From Phoronis australis (lineage: Eukaryota; Phoronida; Phoronidae), in contig NMRA01000062.1 of NCBI GenBank assembly GCA_002633005.1, positions 132,220 through 196,219 on the forward strand: a stretch of 64,000 nt of DNA, read 5' to 3'. Below are positions 25,321-37,300 of this stretch, in pieces. The position numbers and the translations under genes are program-made. The notes under the pieces are model-generated. The model saw only the letters and a program-made list of their open reading frames with translations, had not been told where the DNA came from and did no database searches. How positions within the stretch are numbered: position 1 is the stretch's first letter; each line of letters opens with the position of its first letter.

Positions 25321-28300
25321 ATGGACACCTTGTTGGCCGTGCTCCGCCCCAAGAACACTGTTACTGTTTTGTCCGAGTATCGGCCACGCAACTTCGACCT
25401 ACTCTTGTTGGATATAAGAACGTCAAGCACAGACAAGTCAAAGACACTGAAGAATCTACCCAAGTTGACTGGATCTACGGGGCAGGACATTACAAAGTAT
25501 TCGAAGGATTTCCTTTATCAGTTAACTGGGGCAGAAAATGGAGGGATTAAAGGTATGTGTGGTTGCTGTCGGTACAATTATTAAAGAAAATTTTCCCTCT
25601 TATTTTCAGTGCAAGACAAAAACATTCACAGACAAAATACCGTTTCCTCATCATGACGATTAATCCTTTTAAGATCAAGTGGCTGGTAATAGGATTATGG
25701 AAGTGAAATGTTTATTACGGAATGACTTAGTGCCGTTACTAACATTTTTGTTAATTCCCATTCATTCTCGGTCATGAGGGAAGATTACTTTGCCGATGAT
25801 TTTGGCATCCGCCCAGCCATCATGGCAGAGAGTTGGCATGGATTTTGTGTTGGCCTTATTTTTGTGGTTTGCGCCTCTCTGTACTGCTGGGTCTGTAGTT
25901 ACTGTGCTGTGAAACATACTGTGGTGAGGTGTCGTTGCCATCTGTAATTCAACTTTTAACCACCATCGGAATTTATATTTAGCGATCTGCATAAGTTCAT
26001 CTGGCAGTTGATGAATGTAGCTGCGGTAGTAATGTCTTTACATATAACCCATAAAGTACTACTACAGTTAAGTTAAATGATTGCAAAAATCTTGTATTAG
26101 TCGATGATTTCTAGACTTTGTTAGGCATAGCCTTATCTGAAGGAGGGGGCAGTGCCTGGTTGCCTGAAACAGTCCTTAATAGGGACTCAACTAAGGTCCC
26201 TAAATCTTTTGCATATTTGTGTCATTCTTTACTCATAGATGTAATATTTGTCTGTCATTTTATCTTTATTACTGGCTCCTCATGACATTTTCTAATAATT
26301 AAACTAAAATTTGAATCCTTAATTCATTGAAAGTAAATAGGGACTTTGTCCTTGAATTAGGAACGTTGCATGAAGATCCCTACTTATTTTCAATTCAACA
26401 TAGAAATCACTCTCGCCGTGTATCAAAGTCAAGAACTGACTTAGTAATGAAACTAAAACAGTATAAGAAAGAACATTAAATGTTTTCACAAGTCCACAAC
26501 CAAGCATTAGATTCAGGGACCTTAATTGAGTCCCTATATTGGGACTGCTTCATGCAACCAGGCACAGGTCCCTTGTCCAAGAACGCACCGTGTCCTTAAA
26601 TCTGCTTATACTAGGTGTGTCATTTCCCATCTCTGACTTGCAGGCAAACAGTCTATTCACATCCCCACACAGCCGTCAAGTGACAAGGAGGTTGCCATGG
26701 TTGAACTCCACTGTCTTATTGTGGACTCCAAAGGTACCACCAGCAGGGCTTGGAATTCTCCTCATTAAGAGGATTTTCTCTTTTTTGGTTTCGATTTCTT
26801 ATTTGTTTTCCAGTTTTCTATTTCTTCATCTCTTTTTTATCATCATTTTGACTTTATTCGTGCAAAAAACGTTTCTTGCTCTTAAATTTTACAACACAAA
26901 TTATACTTCTTTCATGTAACTCTATTTGTAGAACGATACGTCATCTCGAAATTTTTCCTCTTTTTTGTCATGGGTCATTCCAAGCCCTTCACCAGCCACT
27001 GAACTGCCACCAATGGTCAAGTGGCATTATATTCTGTACAAGTCATATTGTTAAGAGTTAAAGAGTCACCGTTTGTGTCTGTATGTATCCCTATATGATG
27101 ACAGGAATGTGACAATACAAGAAAGTTAAAGAACGTTTCCAGTTTTAAAGATGGTTAATCACATCATTTTTGGCTATAGTGCAATTAGAAAATGGACAAT
27201 CGCTGCACAAATAAAAAAGTTCATGAACTTTTTTATTTGTGCAGCGATTGTCCGTTTTCTAACAGTTAAGATGGGCAATTTAATTTTATCGTTCGCTTGG
27301 TATTTTATGGCAGAGTCAATACAATACTCGTATATTTATTGTCTACCAAGATGCCAATTTTTTATTCACTACCAATGGAGAGAAATTGGAAACTTTTAAA
27401 AAATTTAAATTATGAACAGCTTTTTAAGGTACTGGTGACTCACTTCATTGCTCTAATTTATCTGTTGCAACGTTAGTTTATATTGTAAAGTTGCTAGTGT
27501 CAGTATTAGTTAATATCATAAAGTTGCTAGTGTCAACGTTAGTTTATATTGGTTAGTTGCTAGTCCCGTTATTTATATTGTTAAATCTTGAGTCTCTGCA
27601 TAAAGTTATATGGTAAAGTTGCTCTTTGTCAGTCTCTCTCTGCATGTAGAATCCTCTGTTTGTAGCCAAACTGAATGCCACTCATGTGGACAACATTCCT
27701 AGTACACCTGGCTTCTATCAGTTGGACTACGTTATTGACTCTTGTAAGAAGAGCTCGGCTATATACAGTCGTCATACACGCTCCATGGTGAATCAGCTGG
27801 ATAGGTGAGTGAAGGGGCAATGTGTTTGTTTTAAGTGACTTGTGTAAGTTGAACTCTGTCCTATATAGTAGTCTCACGTGCTCCATGGTGAATGAGCTGG
27901 ACACATAATGGGGAGGAATGTTGTTGTTATGACTGACTTGGGTAAATAGAGCTCGGTCATGTACAGTCGTCCCACACGCTCCATGGTGAATCAGCTGGAC
28001 AGGTGAGTGAAGGGGGAATGTAGTTGTTGTAAGTGACTTGGGTAAGTAGAGCTCTGTCCTATACAGTTGTCCCACAGGCTCCATGGTGAATCAGCTGGAC
28101 AGGTGATGGAAGGGGGGGATGTAGTTGTTGTAATTTGCTGATATTACAAGAGCTGGGCCATGCATAGTCTTCTCATACATTCCATGGTGAGTCATTGTGA
28201 CAGATGAGGAGAAATGGTGTGTGATATATCAATAGTTGACTTTTTCCCTTACAGGTGGCTGGCTGAACGTTATTCCATTCCAAATGCCATGGACACGCTG

Positions 28301-31300
28301 CTGTCTTCTTCTGCCCAGACTCGAGTCAAACGGTCTGTACACAATCCTGTGTATGCGTCCAAGGTGACCCCATCAGGCAGTCAAAGTTTAGACAGATCTC
28401 AGATTACAGCCAATGAGCTCCTGACAAAGATGATGGCCATTGAAAAATGTGACATTGTAATCATGAATAATTTATTTGGAGCAAGTCATGTTTACAAACA
28501 TAGGGTAAGTTATGCCTGAGAAAAGCTGTTACTCCAGTGTAGTTCAAACCTTTATGGAAAACACAGTGGTATAGTGTCCGTAATCAAACCACGCTCTTTT
28601 ATATTTGTAATCACAGTGATGAAGTTTTAACAACAAACCACGCCCCCTTTTCAACCATATATGCATAGCCTCCTTTGTGAGCGCTATCCGAATAGAAACA
28701 TTGGTTCATTTGAGCTCCAACTGTAATCAATGATTTCTGATCCCTCCCCCTCACAATGCATTTTGATGTATACCTGTGCAGACTGTTCTAGACTCTGTTA
28801 CCTGACTGGAATGTTGTGAACATTTGTATTGAGACAATAAACCGAAATGTCGATTAATATCCCGTTGTTTACATATGAACTGATTTTAAAGTTCGCACTC
28901 ATATTTTGACCAAAAAGAAATGTGATGAAAAAATTCATCAATTATACAATGAAAGTTCTCCTCAGTTAACATTGTTTCTCTGATAGGTGGATGCCATAGC
29001 TGTCAATCATTTCTGGGGTATGGGCGTGCCCGACACAGACAGAATGTCGCTTACGTCAAGATCTCAGTGGAACAATGGCTCAATGTAAGTTCATGTCAAG
29101 TCAATGATACATTCTTTGCTTGTCTGCTCAGCAACATGAAATTATACTTACAGCACACACCAATATTATTCAGACAAAATGACCCAGCATTCCCTGTCAT
29201 GATGGCGGAAGCTGCATTCTTTGTCAGTGCAGTCTTCCGTCATGACCGAGAATGAAGGTGAGTTAGCAGGAAAGTTAGTAAGGTGGCAAAACTATTCTGT
29301 ATTCAGAATTTTGCCAATGAATATAATAGTCATGACGGGAAGTGGTATTTTGTCGGATTACTTTTGTCCTATTCTGTAGTTATGTGAGCAAAATAGAGTT
29401 GTTCTCGAGCAAAGGAAAGTAACAGTTCACAGATAAATGACTAGTCGCCACACTGGACTAGACAGTAGCCATGGCAGATAAGCCTGCCTTAGTTTTCTTG
29501 TAATTCTAACACATTATTTACAATTGTTTCTTTAGAATTTGAAAACCAGTGTTGAAATATGGAAATAAGTCGAATTTTACATTTATATGCTTGTTTTTTC
29601 GTATATTCCCAGTAATGTGGTCTTGTTTCAGGGACTCTGGTTTCCCCCTACATGAGAGTGCGTGCAAAGGGGAGGTGTCCCAGGTACAGCGCCTCCTACA
29701 CTCGGACATTCAGCTGGCCACCACCCTGGACAGGAATCTGTGGGCTCCCATACACTACGCTGCCTGGTGAGGAGCCAATACATGTATATCATTGTTTTGT
29801 TTGATTACACTTTCATTGTAGGAGTGCGTGTTTGAAGTGTACTAGCCGTGGACTGTGTTTTTGTTGAACTGATGGGTGATCACGTCCTATTCATATTTTA
29901 GTTAAATGTCTTCTACTGTCTTTTCCTGTCTTAATTTTTAATATGTTTTTCCCCAACTTTGTTTTGTAAATGAAACAAGTTTTAATAATTGGTCTGACTT
30001 TTACAATAAAAAATTACTACTTAATTGATCTTATGCTAACTTCAGTTTGTGAGAACAATAATTACTTTTCAGTGTGTGATATATCGGAGTTGTTACTTTT
30101 AATTGTGTTTTACCATCAATCTTGTTATTTCCTGTCAGTTATGGTCATGTGGCTGCAGTAAAAGTTCTAGTCGAGGAAGGCCATTGTTCACCTAACATTC
30201 TCACAGACAATCTGTCCACACCCCTTCACTTTGCCGCTGTTCATGGCCAGCCTAGCGTGGTGCGCTACCTGTTGGACAGTAAGAACATCGATGTGGTGAG
30301 TGTCATGGAAGTACCAGGATTGTTGTGAACCACGCACTATTTATTCATTGAATAACCATTGTGGAGGATGTGGGAGGGGCCAAGATAATGAGAGGTGGAG
30401 TGAAGAAGAGACGGAATGGGGAGGGTGTATGGTAAAGAAATGGGAGGGGCCAAGAGATTGAGAGGTAGAGTTAGGGGGAGGGGGAGGAGATAGTAGAGGA
30501 GTATGTGGGAGGGGCCAAAAGATTGAGAGGAGGAGTGAGGAAAGGATGGAGAGGACGGGGAGGAGATAGTTTAGGAGAATGTGGGAGGGGCCAAAAGATT
30601 GAGAGGAGGAGTGAGGAAAGGATGGAGAGGACGGGGAGGAGATAGTTTAGGAGAATGTGGGAGGGGCCAAGAGATTGAGAGGTGTAGTGAAGAAGGGACC
30701 GAGGGGGAGGGGATAGGAGATGAGAGTGGGGTAATATACTTTGTTACCCATACAGAGGTTAACATTAAGTACAATTGAGATATCTGCTTCTGCATTTAGG
30801 GATGGTCATCTGAAAGCATGTTTAAGCATAGAGAAACACTTTCTACTGGGGGAGTGTTTTAGGTCAATTCAGAGATAATTTACGTTTGCTACTACTGATC
30901 ATAAATTGTTACGATCGCCGTTCCAAGTTGTTGTTGTTGAATATTTCAATTTGGTTTCGCTATAGACATTTGCTCACAATGTCATAACAGCAATACTATA
31001 ACTGAAAGTGTGAGCTGAATGATGTTAACATCGAAACATACGTCATACATCAGAAAGAATGGAAGTTATTCTTGCCTCTGCTGGATAGGCTTGTCAGTTT
31101 AGCCTCTAATGATGTCATAGTAACCAAATATCTCTGGTTGTTCCCATTGTTGTGTTGTTTACAGAATGCACTGGATAAAGATGGCCGATCCGCTCTGGAC
31201 TTGTGTGTGAAGAGTAGTCGAGCCAATTACAAAGAGTGTGCCAGGCTGTTGAAGGAGGCAAGAGAACGGCCGGTAAACTAACTAGCACTTTCAGACTGCT

Positions 31301-34300
31301 ATCAATCAGTCTTCTGTCAAAGCTAGCAACTGTTTCCCTTATCTAGACCCCATGTGGGGTTTGGAGGAGCTAGGTTATTTCCTCCAAATCTCATTTAGGA
31401 TCTAGATACAGGGAGTAACAGCCTGACTGTGTAGTGACCTATATAAATACGCTAAATGGGTGTCAATTAAAAGATATTTAAACACCATGGCTCAAGAAAT
31501 TGATAACATTTGTGGTAGTCATGTGTTGATGGACATGTTTTTGACAGCGGTGATGGGTGGAGCTCCAACATCATCAATGATCAGACAGTGCTGCCCTCCT
31601 GAGTGCTTCTGTATCGTTTCAGTATCAAAAAATAGTAGTTCACCTGATGGACAAGCAGACTCAAGTGTTAGATCTGGTCTCCGGGGACAACACAACCGCT
31701 CAACAACTGAATCTGCAGATCAGTAAGGTAAACCCTGAACATGTGCTTTGAAAGACTACACTTCCTAAACACACACTCGCCATCTGTTGAGCTATTGATG
31801 TTGTTAAGTAATAGAAGTGGTGTTATGTACAACACGTCTCTCTTTCAACTTAGTAACGTATAAAGTTGAAGCGCGTTATTTTTGCCTATAACACTCGCTT
31901 CCTCAGGCGCGTTATTTTTGCCTATAACACTCTCTTCCTCAAGCGCGATATCAACCAGCCTTACCTATAACACACCCTTCCTCAAGTCTCAAGGCAACTA
32001 TACTGTTTAGAAATTTATTTAGTTGCACAGAACTTTATTTGCAACAAACATTTTGGAAGGTCGTGGGAGGGTTCCTTATCCAAAGTTTGTCTGTATGTGG
32101 GCTGGTCATGAAATAAATGTAAAGAAATAGTTGACACCCTTTTAGTCATCATTGTACAACAATGTCTGCTATGTTTCAGAATCTTGGCCTGCCTCAGGAG
32201 TGTCATGATATGTTTACCATATGGATTTGCTCAAGGAATTTACGTAAGTTGACAGGCGCGGATCCAGAGGGAGAGGCTAGGGATCCAAACCCCAATGCTC
32301 AGTCATTTTACATTGCGGTAATAGTGCGATTTCAAGCACTCCTTATGTTCGTCCCTAGTTGGACCCCTTTGGGTTTGATTCTCTCACTCATCTATACACT
32401 CTGACTGGAACCAGTATCTGATGTGCCTCATATGGGTTCGTAAAATAGGAGTGCACACCTGTGGAAGATTTTAGCTTTATCAAGATCATCAGTATATGTT
32501 GTCTTGTTAGCTGGTGGCAGTCCATTTATATTTTCTTCAGACTATACTTTTTAATGTTTTTTTCATTCTCTCCGCAGAGTTACAACTTAAGTGGGATCAT
32601 CGTCCGAAACAGCACTTAACTGACTGGAGAAACATAGTGAAGATGTATACAGACTTTGACCCCACTGAGGAGGAGCCTAAACTATGCTGGAAGAGAGACG
32701 CAAGGCTCAGTGTCACCAAAGAAAGGAAAGTGAGTAGATATTGTAGTGGAGGTGATGTGTGTCACTAAGGATATGATGGTGTGTAGATATCACTGGGCAC
32801 TAGGCATGGCACACCAAGCTCTGTGACACCAAAGAAAGGAACGTGAGTAGATGAAAATTAATTATTTTGTTCATGGTCGAAGCTTGTTTCAAATTTTAGA
32901 AATAGGCAGTATTTGCCATCCCAAAGTCGAGAATTATGATCGACCGTAAACTATGATTTGATTCATCGCGATGTTACTCACAATGGGAACACATGAAGAT
33001 GTCTTGTCTCAGTAACGCTGTGAATACTGACCTGACTTCTTAGGATGAAGTTAAGAACATGGTGAATTATGTATTTTATGATCTGAGCTATAAAAACAGC
33101 ATTGAAAACGCTCGGAAATGTCTTAAATTTGATTGACAAGGATATTTTAGGTACCTTCACCTGTATTTACCTGATAATTTGATGAGCTTTGCTCATGAAG
33201 TGAACAGCTATGTGATCACCACCATATGCCAGATATATGTTACAAAAGTCAAATTAATGTTTTTCTAAATAGTTAAGTGATGGCTGCATCAGTACATACT
33301 CAAAATAAAATGGATTGTTTCAATTTAATATAGTTTTCACCATATGGTGTTTAGCTATAAATAGAAACATGCGATGGAAAAGGTTTTTCATTCCTTTCCG
33401 ATGACATGATGTTAAATGGCTAAATAACTTACCGTAATCGTTCGGGTTAACGCCCATGCTCAGTTAACCGCCCATCCCCGACTTTAAGTGGATTTTCGAT
33501 TTAACCGCCCACTGCTCGGTTAACCGCCCCCCTGCGATTTTTGAAGATTTCCAGTTAAGCGCCCACCTCTCGGTTAAGCGCCCATCCCCGATTTTTAAAG
33601 AAGGAAGATTTAGCGCCTAGTGTTAAGGAAACGCGCGATTCCCCGACTTTTAGAAAAAGATCGATGATCACAATGAGTGCAACGACGCCGGGACTCCGAG
33701 ACGGTGGTTTAGCAATCTGAATTACAATACAGGTAACGAGTTATTGTCTTGGGTCATGAACTCACTTCAAAATATAATACTTGAACCTTTTTGTCACTTT
33801 ATTTTCTTCCCTTGTTTGCAAGCTTTTAAGAACGCCGCCGGCGTCAAAACCTCCGCTTTCAGCGACTTTGTCTGCCGCGCTGAGTTTCCGTCTGCAGTGT
33901 ACTAGATAAAACATATATTCGAAAAAATCAGGCCAGAGAAATGTNGACTGTCGCTATGTGTGACTGATTTGTAGTGGTGCACGTGCGCAAGTTCCCACAC
34001 TTTGGAGTGCATGTTACCTTGACACCAACATGTGATTGACAGGTGACTCACACGTAGGCCCTACGTGCGTGCTGAATACCGCTACTATCTTTGGCCATAA
34101 AAAACGAGATGCATATTGAAAGAGGCCGTTATATTACTTGACGGCATTTCCAATTCACGATTGTCAGCCGACTGAGACATTGCGCGAGAACAGCGGGACC
34201 GAACAGTGCCGCAGTGCGATATTACAAGCGATATAAATAGGATAATCTGGACATCTTGCATGAAAAATAAATGTTTTTCTACCACGAAGTTTGGTAAGGT

Positions 34301-37300
34301 GATCGTTTAGAATAATGAATTGAAACATTGCTGTTTTCTGACATTTTGTAACCTATTTATGCAGTTGCTTGAAATTTTATTCTTGATCGACGACTGGCTC
34401 GACCACCCCCGATCCTTGTCTTACTTCTTTGCATAGCATGTTTGGCGCAACGGCAAGAGAGCAATGCGGGCTGTCGAGATAAGGCAGCCGCAGAACCATA
34501 CGCTGAAAATGTCATTGAGTAACGGAGTGTCGACTATAACATCCCAAACACAAAAAAACAGCAGAGTTAAGTTTTTCAAACTTTTATTACAACCAATTTT
34601 AAAATTGCTCTCTGACTCAGAACTTGACAGCTACATATAGTACGAGACTGTAACCATAAATTTGATGTCTGACCTCTGCAACACGTGAAGCTTGCACGCG
34701 CGCACTTAAGCAGGGTCACATCTTGAAACAGTTTTAATTCTGGTGGAGGCTGCGTGGTGACTGGTCGTCTGCGCACCGCAGGACGGCACGGGGCTATTAT
34801 TCAGCAATTTTGTAAAGTTAATAGTGAATGACTAATCTGAGGGCAAGAGAACCTTTGTTGGGATAATCCACTGTTATGACGTTTTCACAGTCATTTGGCG
34901 ACGTGCCAATAAAGCTCTTTGAAAAGGGCTACGCGTTCCGAGTATGATTGTCGTGTCGGGATTTTTGATCGCCAGGTAAGATTAACCGCCCAGGGCGGTT
35001 GTCTGTCGTAATAAGCGCCCATGTTCGGTTAACCGCCCATCCCCTACTTTAGGTGGATTTTCGATTTAACCGCCCACTGCTCGGTTAACCGCCCTCCCCC
35101 GATTTTTTGGATTCGCCAATTTAACCGCCCAGGGCGTTAACCCGAACGATTACGGTACTAAAAATCATAAAAGTCACAGACTTTTAGTGAGTGATTTAGC
35201 TATTTTACAAATAGAAACATGATAGTGTAAAATGCTGAGTTTGTTTTTGCCTTGTAATGTTTATTGCATGCAACTTGAATATTACTCATAGCACTTATAT
35301 TCATTTTCTGTTGTATTTCTTTTTCAAGTCTCTGATATCCATGTTGTAGTGCTGATGATATTTTTGTGAGCACATGATGTTGAAAGTCGTCCATTTCAAA
35401 AGTCTGTCCCCTGCAAGCAAGTCTGTAGTAAATAAGTAAAGAACAGCGTTGACTGTTGCCATGGTTACTGTTTCATGGTTTACTGTGCTTCTTGTGATTC
35501 TCATGTCCACTCAGTCAACATGTACAGCAGTGTATTCAAACCCTGTTTTCAGAATAGGCACATTGTAGCCACTCACCTGTTATTTCACGAGGCGTACACG
35601 TGTTACATCAAGGGGTACTACCCATGTGCTGAGGAGGACGCCATCATATTGGGCGCAGTAGTCATGTTGTTGGATAAACACACTGATGAGAGCAAGAAGG
35701 TCAAGTCTATATTGTTGTAAGTACGAGCTTATTGACGTTGCAAGGTCAAGGCTGTACTGTTGTGAGTATGGGCTTATTGACCTTGGAAGGTCAAGTCTAT
35801 ACTGTTGTGAGTATGAGCTTATTGACCTTGGAAGGTCAAGTCTATACTGTTGTGAGTATGAGCTTATTGACCTTGCAAGCTCAAGTCTGTGCCATTGAGA
35901 GTGCGGAGTTATTGGCCTTGCAAGGTGAAGTCTGTACTGTAGTAATTATGAGATAAGTGACCTCAGAAGGTTGTTTCTATATTGCTTTTAAGTACTGTAC
36001 TAATGAAATTGCCTGTGATTGCTGTGACTTTGTGCCGAGTAAAGGTACCATCACAATATGACGAATTTAAGGAACAAATCTAAACTAACAGCAGGTCTTT
36101 TTATAGGCTCAAAGTTCTAAACCAGTAATTTCATAGGAAGATGGACAAAATTAATTGACCAAGAATAACAACGAATTCTAAGCAATGGCTAATGCAATTC
36201 AACGTATTCAAAAAAGTCACCTCTTACCGAGCCAATTCGTCTTTTAAGGATTAATATCCGGTTAATCTGAATTCCAGTACACATGTGTTTGTGTGTGTGT
36301 GGGAGGGGGGCTCTGTGAACATATTGTCATTTAATTTAAAATGATTTCAGTGAGAAAAACATCCGCCACCTAGTCCCAGAGTCACTGATGAAGTATTCCA
36401 CCAAGAGTACAAAGTACTGGTCAAGCAAGATCCAGTCAAAGTACAAGAGCCTAACCAGTCAGCTATCATCACCGGCTACTGTGGTCAGTACTAGTCAGGT
36501 GCTATACAACCTAGTTACTTGCAAGCTAGCCAGTGTTGGGCCTTCAGTCTAGGGTTTTTGGTGTCTTTGTCAGTGGGAGCCTTTCAGGAGACAGTGTTGC
36601 TCTCCCAGTTTCGAGGCAGTTTCACCATTTCTAGTTGGTTCTGTTGCTAGTGTCTCTGCTGCTAATTTGGTTTATCCCAGTTTAAAGTTGTTGAGTTTTA
36701 CCTTTTGACATTGATGCTGGTGTGCTCTTTTAGGGTAAGATAACCAAGCTGATAAAAATTTACACTGTTGTCTGCCATCATCCGTCTGCTCTTGACTTCA
36801 CTCTTGTCGTCTGCTGTTCATTGTAGGATCTACAGTATTACTTTCTACTGGTTTGCTGGAACCTCAAAGTTTATGGTTCTGCGTTCTTCAGTGGCTTTCT
36901 TCAAACAAGGGTAAATACACAACTGTTCAGTTGGTGGAGAGGATTAAAGTCTTGGCGTGTTACGTAAATGTTGTAAAATTTGATAAAAGGCAGAAGTCTG
37001 GTAAAATGCCACTAGGTATTGCAAGAGACCTGTTGTATTGAGAGTAAACGTTCTTCCTTTAGTCAGTGTACAAAGGGATTGTCTTAATGTCGAACTTGGA
37101 CTGATACCCTCGTAACCTAATTTACAATATTACATGTAGGTGTTAGTGGTGAGAATGTCAAGTAATTAGTATTGTGTCTTGGTTCTGTAAATACTTGTCA
37201 TGCTGAACACCGTAGTTTTGTGCTAGGTTTCCCGTTTCTTGGAACTGAAGTCTGTGTCAATTTTTCCATTAGGCTGGTTCAAATCAGAAGTCGTCATCAT

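Noticed and set aside
27643-27665. KRIT1 exon 3 acceptor at TGCATGTAG
   Set aside because: Puts the conserved frame out of phase; CTGTTTGTAG (exon starts 27666) keeps it in phase with exon 2.
27629-28084. 151-codon open frame on the minus strand
   Set aside because: It is the antisense of the tandemly repeated KRIT1 exon 3 end; openness comes from the repeat, and the sense strand has the conserved exon.
35686-35956. Repetitive frames (LYCCEYELIDL, TVVSMSLLTL)
   Set aside because: Readings of the 45-bp exon-edge array in non-exon frames.
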